From the NCBI RefSeq assembly GCF_042466685.1, contig NZ_CP170448.1, forward strand, positions 2,666,001-2,730,000: DNA of 64,000 nt, given 5' to 3'. Below the pieces are notes generated by a model. It was not told the DNA's origin and ran no database searches. It worked only from the letters and a program-made list of their open reading frames with translations. This DNA is from Vreelandella sp042466685 (GTDB lineage: Bacteria; Pseudomonadota; Gammaproteobacteria; Pseudomonadales; Halomonadaceae). Position numbers and translations under genes: made by a program. Below are positions 14,661-23,524 of the stretch, piece after piece (the stretch's first letter is position 1; each line of letters starts with the position of its first letter).

Positions 14661-14885
14661 TGGCAGATTCCTACTAGCTATAACAGGTATTAGACGGCGC
14701 GTCCTATGATTGGATGAACGCGCCAGCATGTTTACTTAGCAAATGTAGCCTACCTTTTCGTGTATAACCACATGATTCTAAATTTAATTAATATTAATTA
14801 GACTCTATTTGCAGAATTGGCAATCTTGCGCATTTTGCAAATCCCAATAATTTTGTATGTATATCCACCGGTAGATAAACACCAA
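14661..14885. promoter_or_regulatory. attI / intI upstream region (candidate)
   Basis: This segment lies between the first cassette gene and the intI start, where attI, the cassette promoter and PintI belong. A CTATAAC at 14678-14684 (GTTATAG on the cassette strand) is one base from the GTTATAC core and could be the attI crossover. An AT-rich palindromic run (about 14775-14796) may hold promoter elements. TTGT-N8-CCAC at 14853-14868 is a poor match to a LexA box. Confidence 0.35.
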
Positions 14886-15285
14886 ATGGATATGCAAAGC
14901 AGGCCTCCGAAACTAATGGATCTTGTGAAAGCTGTCATGCGGGTAAAGCGCAATAGCCCACGTACTGAAAAAACATACTGTTACTCGATACGTTACTTCA
15001 TTCGGCATCATGGAGTACGACACCCAGCCAGTATGGGCCCTTCTGAAATCCAAGCTTTTCTGGAGCGCCTTACCGTAGCGGGATATGCAACTGCAGCTAC
15101 AAAACCAAGCGCTTAATGCTTTAGTATTTCTGTATCGCCATTTCATTGATATGCCATTGGGTGATATTGGCACCTTTTCACGAGCTAAACGCCCGCGTCG
15201 ATTACCTGTCGTGCTTTCTCACGAAGAGGTCATGCGCGTGTTAAATCGAGTGTGTGGGCCTATGAATTTGATGGCCATCCCCTGA
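14886..15285 (+). pseudogene. intI: Integron integrase IntI, frameshifted and truncated
   Basis: From ATG 14886 the product begins MDMQSRPPKLMDLVKAVMRV and continues RTEKTYCYSIRYFIRHHG, RHPASMGPSEIQAFLERL and YATA. This is the SAM-like N-terminal domain of integron tyrosine recombinases. The frame breaks near 15095-15105; the expected QNQALNALVFLYRHF continues in another frame, followed by FSRAKRPRRLPVVLSHEEV and GPMNLMA. The sequence then departs from IntI at about 15280 and stops. About 140 of some 320 residues remain; the catalytic domain with the Arg-His-Arg-Tyr residues is gone. The enzyme cannot recombine attC sites, so the array is frozen unless another IntI acts in trans. Confidence 0.85.
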
Positions 15286-15645
15286 CCTGAGGAAGGAATT
15301 TGCCGGTGTGCGCAGCCTTTTAGGCTAAAAAGCTAAAACGAAACCACGCTACCGCCACGGCACAACCAGGTTACGTAAAACGCTCCAGTTGCGACCGTGT
15401 GTGACTCATTAACCATACCTTATTGATAAATTTGGCTTAGGTCACGTACCAATGCAATAAAGTGTTGCCTTTGAGGCCAACAGTTTGTGGGTTGCATTGA
15501 TCTGGTACCGCTGCGCGGTACTTTCGCGGGTGCCTCGCTTCGCTCGTTACCACGCGCTACGAAAAGCCCTCGATCATTACCGGCTTACCGCTGGCCTTCC
15601 TTCGCAAATCCGATTAGCCTGCTAATTCACTATTAAGGGGTTGGC
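15286..15645. other. Intergenic stretch at the integron-core boundary
   Basis: No ORF, RNA gene or insertion-sequence end is recognisable between the broken intI and the next gene. A few short inverted repeats are present, for example GGTACCGCTGCGCGGTACT near 15500. The rest of intI was probably lost at the left edge of this stretch. Confidence 0.4.
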
Positions 15646-16959
15646 ATGCAAGAGACAACTTCTCGGCAACGCTTGGCGGGCGTGCTGATTTTGCTTGGTT
15701 TGATCGCACAGATTATTGGTTTTACCGGCTGGTTGAGCACTGCCCATGCGGTGAGCTATTTGCTTTGGGCGGCAGTTATGTTGCTGTGGCGAGATATTCC
15801 TAAGCGTTCGCGCATTCAGGCCGGCGTGCTGATTGCGCTAGGCGCTGGCATGTTGCTGGTGGCGCGGTTTGTGTATGGCGCCGATGTCGATTGGCCTGCC
15901 ATGTTGCAGGGCAACTCGTTTGTGGCGGCTATGTTGGTGGGCGTTAGCTTTATCTCGCTGATTGGTAAGCAAGGCAATAAGGGCGCAACGGGAAGCCGCG
16001 TGACTGGTGCGGGGGGTATTCTGCGTACTTGGTTGGGCGTTCACTTCCTGGGTACGATTTTAAATCTCTCTACCGTGTTTATGGTCGGCGATAAGCTCGC
16101 CCGGCGCGGGCCGCTGACGACGCCTCAGCTGTTGGCGCTTAATCGTGGGCTTTCCAGTGCGGCCTTATGGTCGCCTTTTTTTGCCTCTATGGGGGTAGTG
16201 ATCGCGCTAGTTCCCGACGTTGAATACGCGCAAATTGCCGTGGTGGGCTTTCCCATGGCGATGCTGTCGGGGCTGTTAACCACCCTGGAGCTTAGGCGGC
16301 GGTTTGATCTCAGCGAGGTGGATGGCTACTCACTGGCACCGCGCAGCCTGTTAATGCCGGTAGGCATGGCGGCGTTGGTGATGCTGTTTCACTTTGTGCT
16401 CACCCCTGCCCTGACCATTGTCAGTATTATTACCTTTCTGCTGCCCAGCGTTGCGCTGCTAAGTAACCTCCCCCATGGGCCCAAATTTACCCTGCGACGG
16501 ATTCGTCAGCACACCACTACGCGGCTACCCGCCATGCGCGGGGAGATTTCGCTATTTTTGGCGGCAGGTTTATTAACCATTGGCCTTTCGACACTGGTAA
16601 CAGCAGCAGCTGGCAACGACTGGACGTTGTTCACCCGCTTTGGCGCACCCCAGGCGATGGTTAGCTTTGTAGCGATTACGCTGAGTGCACTTGCAGGTTT
16701 ACATCCCATTATTGGGGTGTCGGTGTTGGCCTCAATACTGAACCTGCAGAACGGAGAACAGACCGTATTTGCGTTTGTAGCGTTAACATCTTGGGCGGTA
16801 GGCACCAGCGTGGGCCCGCTTTCGGGGATCAACCTGTCACTGCAGGGACGCTACGGAGTGAGCGGTTACCGAATGATGAAAAATAACCTCCTCTACGCAG
16901 CGGTAATGAGCCTGCTCTCGCTGGGAGCGATTGCAGGCGTCAGTTTACTGGTTAGCTAA
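15646..16959 (+). CDS. Polytopic inner-membrane protein (permease-like)
   Basis: The 437-residue protein is hydrophobic throughout and has roughly 11-12 membrane segments. Recognisable stretches are the first helix LAGVLILLGLIAQIIGFTGW, a loop with TGSRVTGAGGILRTWLG, the LNRGLSSAALWSPFFASMGV segment, and a C-terminal SWAVGTSVGPLSGINLSLQG region. The last two resemble ligand-site loops of ion-transporter (IT) superfamily carriers. No substrate can be assigned. Start ATG 15646 has AAGGGG upstream. It is the first intact core gene after the integron and converges with the ybeL-like gene. Confidence 0.7.
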   Translation: MQETTSRQRLAGVLILLGLIAQIIGFTGWLSTAHAVSYLLWAAVMLLWRDIPKRSRIQAGVLIALGAGMLLVARFVYGADVDWPAMLQGNSFVAAMLVGVSFISLIGKQGNKGATGSRVTGAGGILRTWLGVHFLGTILNLSTVFMVGDKLARRGPLTTPQLLALNRGLSSAALWSPFFASMGVVIALVPDVEYAQIAVVGFPMAMLSGLLTTLELRRRFDLSEVDGYSLAPRSLLMPVGMAALVMLFHFVLTPALTIVSIITFLLPSVALLSNLPHGPKFTLRRIRQHTTTRLPAMRGEISLFLAAGLLTIGLSTLVTAAAGNDWTLFTRFGAPQAMVSFVAITLSALAGLHPIIGVSVLASILNLQNGEQTVFAFVALTSWAVGTSVGPLSGINLSLQGRYGVSGYRMMKNNLLYAAVMSLLSLGAIAGVSLLVS

Positions 16960-16963
16960 TCGA

Positions 16964-17485
16964 TCAGGTCTCAACGATTTTGCTAGGGAAGCGGTAGAAG
17001 TAGCGATGTCCGCACTGGTGGCAAGGTTCCAGGCGCGCCACGGTGGGCAGCATCACCTGAGCATCGCAATGGGTGCAAGCCATTAGGCCGGGCGCGGCCA
17101 TTTCGCCTTCGCAGTAGTCAGCGCGGGCGGCCTCTAAATCTTCCTCAAAGCGCTCGCGTTCGACCACGCTACGGTCGGCAATCGAAAGCAGCGACTCCGC
17201 CACACGACGTGAAAGGCCGTCAATATCGATACCCAGCCAGCTGGCCACCTGCTTGCCAGTGTCGGCCATGTAGTAGCGCATATCTTTCAGGTCACGCTCT
17301 ACCCAGGCGCGCAGCAGGGCTAGCTCGTCTTTGGTGTACTCTTCCAGCTCCGCTTCAAACTCGACCGCGTCGTCCAGATCCTTCTGTAAGTTTTCCCAGG
17401 TTAGGTCGTTAGCGCCCCCCTGCATCCGCTCTAGCAAGCGTTCGTAGCCTTCGCGTAGGCGATTGTCATTCTGCTGTTCACTCAT
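16964..17485 (-). CDS. Zinc ribbon-containing protein (DUF1451, YbeL-like)
   Basis: The 173-residue protein has a helical, acidic N-terminal two thirds (YERLLERMQGG, LDDAVEFEAELEEYTKDELALLRAWVERDLKDMRYYM) and a C-terminal zinc ribbon. The ribbon's two knuckles are CTHC and CHQC (about residues 138-160), followed by GHRYFYRFP. This is the DUF1451 layout of E. coli YbeL. In E. coli ybeL is also next to leuS, which supports the assignment. The function is unknown; zinc binding is inferred from the cysteines. The gene diverges from leuS over a 160-bp region. Confidence 0.85.
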   Translation of the reverse strand: MSEQQNDNRLREGYERLLERMQGGANDLTWENLQKDLDDAVEFEAELEEYTKDELALLRAWVERDLKDMRYYMADTGKQVASWLGIDIDGLSRRVAESLLSIADRSVVERERFEEDLEAARADYCEGEMAAPGLMACTHCDAQVMLPTVARLEPCHQCGHRYFYRFPSKIVET

Positions 17486-17646
17486 GGTGCCTCTCCTTTT
17501 GTCGACGCGTGCAGTTACCTATCATCGGCTTACCGTTCAAGGATACACCCGCATAGGATACAATCGACCTCACTTATCTGACAGATGTCATCTAACATTC
17601 ACTTTGCGCCCCTTTTGGGCGAATACGCCAAGGCATTAATAAACCG

Positions 17647-20232
17647 ATGGACGCACACTACAGCCCTCGTGATATCGAACGCGACGCCCAGCAGTACTGG
17701 GACAAACATCAGTGCTTCAAAGCCGTAGAGGACGCGAACCGCGAGAAGTTTTACTGCCTCTCCATGTTCCCCTACCCCAGCGGCAAGCTGCACATGGGCC
17801 ACGTTCGTAACTACACTATCGGCGACGTTGTGTCCCGTTACCAGCGCATGCAGGGTAAAAATGTCATGCAGCCCATGGGCTGGGATGCGTTTGGCATGCC
17901 CGCGGAAAACGCCGCCATCCAGAATCAGGTGCCGCCCGCCAAGTGGACCTACCAAAATATCGACTACATGCGCAATCAGTTGAAGGCATTGGGCTTTGCC
18001 TACGACTGGAGTCGCGAGTTCGCCACCTGCGATACCAGCTACTACCGCTGGGAGCAGTGGTTCTTCACCAAACTGGTGGAGAAGGGCTTGGTGTATAAGA
18101 AGATGTCGACGGTGAACTGGGATCCGGTTGATCAAACCGTCCTCGCCAATGAGCAAGTCATCGAAGGCCGCGGCTGGCGCTCCGGCGCGCTGGTTGAGCG
18201 TAAAGAGATCCCGCTGTGGTTCTTGAAGATTACCGACTACGCCGATGAGCTGCTGGCCGACCTGGATAAAGTCGAGTGGCCCGAGCAGGTCAAAACCATG
18301 CAGCGCAACTGGATTGGTAAATCCCGCGGTGTCGAGCTGACCTTTGATGTTAAAGGCGCTGATGGTCAAGCCAATGAGCCGCTAGCGGTCTATACCACTC
18401 GCCCGGATACGCTGCTGGGCGTTACTTATGTGGCGGTTGCCGCTGGCCACCCGCTAGCCAAGCAGGCGGCCGAGCAGAACAGTGAGCTTGCAGCTTTCTG
18501 TGATGAGTGCGCCAGGGGTGGCACTTCCGAAGCCGAGATGGCCACCAAAGAGAAAAAAGGCATACTCACAGGTCATGTGGCGGTTCACCCGCTGACCGGC
18601 GATGAAGTGCCTGTTTACGTAGCTAACTTCGTACTGATGGAGTTCGGTACCGGCGCGGTGATGGCGGTACCCGGCCACGACCAGCGCGATTGGGAGTTTG
18701 CCACCAAGTACGGGATTGCCATCAAGCCGGTCATCGCTGATGAAAGCGGCCAGCCTGCCGACGTTTCTGAGGTGGCCTACGCTGAATACGGCAAGCTGGT
18801 CAATTCAGGTCAGTTTGATGGCCTTGATTTTGAACAAGCCTTTGATGCCATTGCCGCCAAACTGGCTGAGCTTGGTCGTGGTGAAGTCAAAACCAACTAC
18901 CGCCTGCGCGATTGGGGCGTTGCCCGCCAGCGCTACTGGGGCGCGCCGATTCCGGTTAAATACGGCCCGGAAGGTCAAACCGTGCCGCTCACCGATGACG
19001 AGCTGCCGGTCTCGCTGCCTATGGAAGTCACCGTCGATGCCTCGGGTTCGCCGCTGAAAAAGATGCCGGCGTTCTCTGATCTGGGCGATGGCTGGACGCG
19101 TGAAACTGACACCTTCGACACCTTTATGGAGTCCTCCTGGTACTACGCGCGCTTCTGCTGTGCCGATAACACCGAAGCCATGCTGGACGAGCGGGCCAAC
19201 TACTGGCTGCCGGTTGACCTCTACATTGGCGGTATCGAGCACGCCATTCTGCACTTGCTGTATGCGCGCTTCTTCCACAAGCTGATGCGTGATTTCGGCC
19301 TAGTGGATTCCGACGAGCCCTTCCAGCAGCTGCTGACCCAGGGCATGGTGATTGCGGAAACCTTCTATCGCACTACCGATAACGGCGGTAAGCAGTGGTT
19401 CAACCCCGCTGACGTGGAAGTGAAGCGTGATGACAAAGGCCGCCCTCTGAGCGCCATTTTGATGAGCGACGGCGAGCCGGTGGAGATGGGCGGCATCGAG
19501 AAGATGTCCAAGTCGAAAAACAATGGCGTTGATCCGCAGTCAATGATCGACAAGTTCGGTGCCGATACCGTGCGCCTGTTTATGATGTTTGCCGCGCCGC
19601 CGGAGCAGTCGCTGGAGTGGTCGGATTCGGGCGTAGAAGGCGCACACCGCTTCTTGAAGCGCTTGTGGCGTCAGGTCAACGAGCACTTGGCCGTCGGCAC
19701 CCCCGGCAAGTTGGATACCAGTGCACTCAATGACGACCAAAAGGCACTGCGAAGGAAAACCCACGAGACCATCAAGAAAGCGAGCGATGACATTGGCCGC
19801 CGCACCACTTTCAATACCGCCATTGCTGCGGTGATGGAGTTGTCTAACGCCATCGGCAAGTTCGAAGATAGCTCTGAACTTGGTCTGGCGGTGAGTCGCG
19901 AGGCGCTGGAAGCCTGCGTACTGCTGCTCTCGCCGATTACCCCGCACCTGTGCCACAGCCTCTGGGAAGCGCTTGGCCACTCTGGCCCGGCCATTGAAGC
20001 ACCGTGGCCAGCTCTTGATGAGACCGCCCTTACCCGCGATAGCATCGAGCTGGTGGTGCAGGTTAACGGTAAGCTGCGCGCTCGCCTTGAAGTACCTTCA
20101 AGCGCGGATAAAGCGTCTATCGAAAAACTCGCCATGGAACACGAAAACGTACAGCGCTTCCTTGAAGGGAACACCGTGCGTAAAGTGATCGTGGTGCCTG
20201 GCAAACTGGTTAACATCGTGGTGAGTGGATGA
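17647..20232 (+). CDS. leuS: Leucyl-tRNA synthetase
   Basis: This 861-residue class I aminoacyl-tRNA synthetase charges tRNA-Leu with leucine. The HIGH motif appears as HMGH at residues 49-52 in PYPSGKLHMGHVRNY. The CP1 editing domain includes TTRPDTLLGVTYV and GTGAVMAVPGHDQRD. KMSKS is at residues 619-623 (KMSKSKNNG). The C-terminal anticodon-binding and small domains end with VRKVIVVPGKLVNIVV. The length equals that of E. coli LeuS. It starts the leuS-lptE-holA operon; its stop overlaps the lptE start by four bases (ATGA). Confidence 0.98.
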   Translation: MDAHYSPRDIERDAQQYWDKHQCFKAVEDANREKFYCLSMFPYPSGKLHMGHVRNYTIGDVVSRYQRMQGKNVMQPMGWDAFGMPAENAAIQNQVPPAKWTYQNIDYMRNQLKALGFAYDWSREFATCDTSYYRWEQWFFTKLVEKGLVYKKMSTVNWDPVDQTVLANEQVIEGRGWRSGALVERKEIPLWFLKITDYADELLADLDKVEWPEQVKTMQRNWIGKSRGVELTFDVKGADGQANEPLAVYTTRPDTLLGVTYVAVAAGHPLAKQAAEQNSELAAFCDECARGGTSEAEMATKEKKGILTGHVAVHPLTGDEVPVYVANFVLMEFGTGAVMAVPGHDQRDWEFATKYGIAIKPVIADESGQPADVSEVAYAEYGKLVNSGQFDGLDFEQAFDAIAAKLAELGRGEVKTNYRLRDWGVARQRYWGAPIPVKYGPEGQTVPLTDDELPVSLPMEVTVDASGSPLKKMPAFSDLGDGWTRETDTFDTFMESSWYYARFCCADNTEAMLDERANYWLPVDLYIGGIEHAILHLLYARFFHKLMRDFGLVDSDEPFQQLLTQGMVIAETFYRTTDNGGKQWFNPADVEVKRDDKGRPLSAILMSDGEPVEMGGIEKMSKSKNNGVDPQSMIDKFGADTVRLFMMFAAPPEQSLEWSDSGVEGAHRFLKRLWRQVNEHLAVGTPGKLDTSALNDDQKALRRKTHETIKKASDDIGRRTTFNTAIAAVMELSNAIGKFEDSSELGLAVSREALEACVLLLSPITPHLCHSLWEALGHSGPAIEAPWPALDETALTRDSIELVVQVNGKLRARLEVPSSADKASIEKLAMEHENVQRFLEGNTVRKVIVVPGKLVNIVVSG

Positions 20233-20723
20233 ATCGACGCACTTTTCTAACCACAAGCATCGCCGCCTCGGCGGCGGTGCTGCTCAGCGGCTGTGGGTTT
20301 CATCTACGCGGCCAAGCATCGCTGCCTACCCTGCCGCCCCTGGCCTTAGAGGGCGATACCAATAGTGCCGTCGCCCAGCAGGTCGCCTCACGCCTCCAAC
20401 AGCTAGGCACCCAGGTAGCCTCTGATGCGCCCTGGCGGGTTACGCTGGGCACACCCGCCTTAAGCGAACGCCGTTTGGGAGGTGATGGTCGGGCAAGCCG
20501 CGAACATGAGTTAGTGCTCAGCATTCGCCTCTCGGTACAGGAGCGAGCGTCCAATGCCTATCACATCAATAACCAGACCCTGTCGACAGATACACGTATT
20601 CGGGTCAGCGATGACGACCTGCTCAACCGCGAAACGCTGATGATGGAAGCGGAACAGACGCTTGCACGCCAGCTGTCTCAGCAAATCATTGAGCGTCTGA
20701 CCTACGTTGAGGGCATGCAGTGA
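20229..20723 (+). CDS. lptE: LPS-assembly lipoprotein LptE
   Basis: The 164-residue outer-membrane lipoprotein plugs the LptD barrel and helps insert lipopolysaccharide into the outer leaflet. A lipobox LLSGC ends the signal peptide at about residue 22, followed by the conserved GFHLRG. The body has DAPWRVTLGTP, EHELVLSIRLSVQ and a C-terminal helix rich in Gln and Leu (EAEQTLARQLSQQIIERL). It overlaps leuS and holA by four bases on each side, so translation is probably coupled in leuS-lptE-holA, the arrangement known in E. coli and Pseudomonas. Confidence 0.95.
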   Translation: MNRRTFLTTSIAASAAVLLSGCGFHLRGQASLPTLPPLALEGDTNSAVAQQVASRLQQLGTQVASDAPWRVTLGTPALSERRLGGDGRASREHELVLSIRLSVQERASNAYHINNQTLSTDTRIRVSDDDLLNRETLMMEAEQTLARQLSQQIIERLTYVEGMQ

Positions 20724-21787
20724 AGGTATTTGCTGATCAGCTGCCCGCTGCGTTGGCAAAAAAGCTTCCCCGCGTAGTGATTGTCGCAGGCGATGAGCCC
20801 TTACAGCATCGCGACGCCTGCGATGCGGTGAGGGCTGCCGCGCGTCAGGCAGGCGTTGAAGAGCGTGAAGTACTCGACGTTGAGCCCAATTTCGCCTGGG
20901 GTCGCTTGATGGAGATGTCGAGCAATCTCTCGCTGTTTGCGACCAGCAAGCTGCTGGAGTTGCGCTTAGGCAATCACAAGTTGGGCCAGGAAGGCAGTAA
21001 AGCGTTAGCGCAGTACGCCGAAACCCTGGATAACAGCGATGACGTTTTGCTTATTGGCATGGGCAAGCTGGACGCCAAGCAGCAGAAAAGCGCCTGGTTT
21101 AAAGCGCTGGATAAGCACGGCCTGTTTGTACCGGTATGGCCAGTGGACGCTTCCCGCTTAGGCTATTGGCTGCGGGATCGCGCTTCGCTGCACGGTCTAC
21201 AAATTGATCTGGAAGCCGCTCGCCTGCTGGGTGAGCGCACCGAAGGCAACCTGCTGGCCGCCGACCAGGAACTGCAAAAACTGGCGCTGATTCATCCCCA
21301 GGGCACCCGCTTGAATGTCGAGAGCATCGCCCAGGGCGTGGAAGACAGCACCCGCTTTGATGTCTTCAATTTGGCCGATGCCTGCTTGAAAGGCGAGCCC
21401 AGCCGCGCTTCGCGCATTGTGAATGGCCTGCGCAGTGAAGGCGTTGAGGCGCCTATTGTGCTGTGGGCGCTTAGCCGGGAGCTACGCACTTTGCTTTCGT
21501 TACAACAGCACCTGGATCAGGGCCAGAGCTTTGAGCACGCCTGCAAAACCCAAAAGCCGATGATTTTCGATAAGCGCCGCCCCGCTTACCAGAAAGCGAT
21601 TGGCCGCCTGCCCATGAAGCGTCTGCATAAATTGCTATTAATGGCACAACGTCTCGATTTAGCGGTGAAGGGTGCGGCCACAGTGCCGCTATGGCCTGGG
21701 CTGCACGATTTAGCCATGACCATGGCCGGTGGCCGCGGGCTGCTCTCAGAGTCGGCCTGGACCTATCGCATTAGTGCAAATAATTAG
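20720..21787 (+). CDS. holA: DNA polymerase III subunit delta
   Basis: The 355-residue protein is the delta subunit of the clamp loader, which opens the beta sliding clamp. Features are the N-terminal VVIVAGDEPLQHRDACDAVRAAA, the beta-binding region around SNLSLFATSKLLELRLG, the WFKALDKHGLFVPVWPVD segment, and the collar domain with EGVEAPIVLWALSRELRTLL and IGRLPMKRLHKLLLMAQRLD. The length is close to E. coli HolA (343). It is the last gene of the leuS-lptE-holA operon. No clear terminator is visible before the next gene 87 bp downstream. Confidence 0.95.
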   Translation: MKVFADQLPAALAKKLPRVVIVAGDEPLQHRDACDAVRAAARQAGVEEREVLDVEPNFAWGRLMEMSSNLSLFATSKLLELRLGNHKLGQEGSKALAQYAETLDNSDDVLLIGMGKLDAKQQKSAWFKALDKHGLFVPVWPVDASRLGYWLRDRASLHGLQIDLEAARLLGERTEGNLLAADQELQKLALIHPQGTRLNVESIAQGVEDSTRFDVFNLADACLKGEPSRASRIVNGLRSEGVEAPIVLWALSRELRTLLSLQQHLDQGQSFEHACKTQKPMIFDKRRPAYQKAIGRLPMKRLHKLLLMAQRLDLAVKGAATVPLWPGLHDLAMTMAGGRGLLSESAWTYRISANN

Positions 21788-21873
21788 CACTTTGCATATT
21801 ACGCTTAAAAATCAATCCATTTGTTTCTATACTCATTCCTTACCACCCCGACTAGTCTATAAGGAAGAAGACG

Positions 21874-22272
21874 ATGAAAACATTGCGTGCTTACCTCTCT
21901 ACTCTGCTGATTGCTGCGCTCGTTATTACCAGCTTGCCCGTTGCTGCTGCCCCCGCGGCACCTCAATCCATGGATTTGGTCTCTACCCAATCTGTTTTGG
22001 CAGCTGACCGTGCTGGCGCAGACCGCGAGCGTATCAACGAGATTCTGGCCCGCGCCGATGTGCAAGATCAGCTGCTAAAACAGGGTGTTGATCTAGATGA
22101 AGTCGAAGCCCGTGTTGCCGCTCTAAGCGATGCAGAAGCACAGCAGATGGCTGAACAGCTTGAACAGTTGCCAGCCGGTGCTGGCGTTGTAGGCGCTCTA
22201 TTCGCCGTTTTCATTATTTTGCTGGTCACCGACATCCTCGGCCTAACCGACGTCTACCCATTTACTCGTTAA
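21874..22272 (+). CDS. PA2779-family small exported protein
   Basis: The 132-residue protein has a cleavable-looking signal peptide (LSTLLIAALVITSLPVAAA) and a short charged domain with repeated acidic helices (ADRERINEILARADVQDQLL, VDEVEARVAALSDAEAQQM). A C-terminal membrane segment (VVGALFAVFIILLVTDILGL) follows. This is the PA2779 family, always small and anchored. It is followed by the C39-like peptidase gene, the same pair as PA2779-PA2778 in Pseudomonas. The DRxxVxxxLxR-type repeats might serve as substrate or partner region of the peptidase; this is inference. Confidence 0.85.
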   Translation: MKTLRAYLSTLLIAALVITSLPVAAAPAAPQSMDLVSTQSVLAADRAGADRERINEILARADVQDQLLKQGVDLDEVEARVAALSDAEAQQMAEQLEQLPAGAGVVGALFAVFIILLVTDILGLTDVYPFTR

Positions 22273-22286
22273 TTAATAGGTAGCAT

Positions 22287-23225
22287 ATGACCTACCTGCT
22301 TACTAACGCCCGCTTTGCGGGCGTTTTTATTATGCTGCTACTCCTTAGTGGCTGTGCTCGGAATCCGGTATTACTGCAAAGCACTTATCAAGCGCTACCG
22401 CCCCATACAGAAATCACCAGCGTGCCGTTTTATGCCCAAACGGAATTTCAGTGCGGCCCTGCCACGCTGGCGATGGTGCTCAACCATCAGGGTGTCGATA
22501 CTGGCGTTGACGAGCTAATTCCTCAGGTATTTCTGCCCGGGCGCGATGGCAGCGTGCAGCCAGAAATGCTGGCCACAGTACGGCGCCATGAGCGGCTCGC
22601 GTTTCCTATTCGCGGCACCATGGATGCCTTGTTAAACCATTTGGCAGCGGGCGACCCGGTGGTGGTCATGCAGAATTTGTCGTTGCCAATTTACCCAATG
22701 TGGCACTACGCCGTCGCCATTGGCTACGACCTACCCAGTGAAACGCTGATTCTGCGCAGCGGGGAAATTGAGCGGCATACGCTGTCGTTTAGCCGTTTCG
22801 ATGCCACCTGGGCACGTACTGAGCGCTGGGGGTTTGTAGTGGCCGAGCCAGGTACACTACCGGCGGGTATTAGCGCCCGTAATGCCCTAGAAGCGATTAG
22901 CGCCTACGAAGAGACCCACGGGCCGCGTGCAACACTCTCAAGCTGGCAAGCGTTTGTGGCGCGTCATCCGGCTAACGCAATAGGGCAGTTTGCGCTGGGT
23001 AACGCATTTTATGCTGACCAGCAATCCGACAACGCTCGCAAGGCGTTTGAGCGGGCGAGCGAGCTGGATGCGTCAATGGGGGCTGCATGGCTAAATCTAG
23101 GCCTTTTACTGCTGCAAAATGATTCCCCTGAGGACGCGCGCGAGGCATTAACCCAGGCCGCATCCCTTGAAGGCAGCTGGCGAGAAAAAGCGCTCTCAGC
23201 CTTAAACTCTCTAAATAACGATTAA
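22287..23225 (+). CDS. PA2778-family C39-like cysteine peptidase with TPR repeats
   Basis: The 312-residue lipoprotein begins with a signal peptide ending in a lipobox (LLLSGCA, Cys about residue 23). The peptidase domain has FQCGPATLAMVLNHQG with the nucleophilic Cys, and MWHYAVAIGYD with the catalytic His; a C39-like papain fold is expected. The C-terminal part has two or three TPR-like repeats (AIGQFALGNAFYADQQSD, GAAWLNLGLLLLQND). ATG 22287 has AGG six bases upstream, but its first codons contain an intrinsic terminator. The gene pairs with the PA2779-like gene 14 bp upstream. Substrates are unknown. Confidence 0.85.
   Translation: MTYLLTNARFAGVFIMLLLLSGCARNPVLLQSTYQALPPHTEITSVPFYAQTEFQCGPATLAMVLNHQGVDTGVDELIPQVFLPGRDGSVQPEMLATVRRHERLAFPIRGTMDALLNHLAAGDPVVVMQNLSLPIYPMWHYAVAIGYDLPSETLILRSGEIERHTLSFSRFDATWARTERWGFVVAEPGTLPAGISARNALEAISAYEETHGPRATLSSWQAFVARHPANAIGQFALGNAFYADQQSDNARKAFERASELDASMGAAWLNLGLLLLQNDSPEDAREALTQAASLEGSWREKALSALNSLNND
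22305..22328 (+). terminator. Intrinsic terminator inside the peptidase signal-peptide codons
   Basis: AACGCCCGC-TTT-GCGGGCGTT followed by TTTTT is a textbook Rho-independent terminator, 33 bases after the stop of the PA2779-like gene. It lies inside codons 7-14 of the downstream peptidase frame, so read-through is needed to express the peptidase. Confidence 0.8.
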
Positions 23226-23389
23226 ATATCAATCACTAACGGTATTATTAATAATAACGAGCATAACTATGATGCTGCGATTAGTAAAGTTGTGGGATAG
23301 CCGATACGGCGAGTGAGTGCTTAAGTTGCACAAGGATGATGTTTTTAAGCTGTTCATTGGATTACCTAACCATTAACGGGAGAGGTGCC

Positions 23390-23524
23390 ATGTGGAACTG
23401 CACTGTGCAACGGAAGCGCTCTTTTGATCACTATCACTACGCTTTTTTATCAAACTTACTCTCGCCTGCTCAGCCGTATGCAGAGAGAGGCGGCATCACT
23501 GGCTGCTTGCTGATTATACTGTGA
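23390..23524 (+). CDS. Leader ORF overlapping the diguanylate cyclase gene
   Basis: A 44-codon frame starts at ATG 23390, four bases after a strong GGGAGAGG ribosome-binding site, and ends in TGATG, where its stop overlaps the ATG of the GGDEF gene. The cyclase gene itself has no visible ribosome-binding site. The peptide (MWNCTVQRKRSFDHYHYAFL at its start) resembles no known family. A leader whose translation drives the cyclase gene is a reasonable reading. The 110 bp before it (23226-23335) show no gene. Confidence 0.45.
   Translation: MWNCTVQRKRSFDHYHYAFLSNLLSPAQPYAERGGITGCLLIIL

Noticed and set aside
14853..14868. LexA-like box upstream of intI (TTGT-N8-CCAC)
   Set aside because: Two mismatches in the conserved half-sites; not enough to claim SOS control.
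17599..18369. 256-codon - strand ORF over leuS
   Set aside because: Shadow frame of leuS; high-GC coding bias opens antisense frames here.
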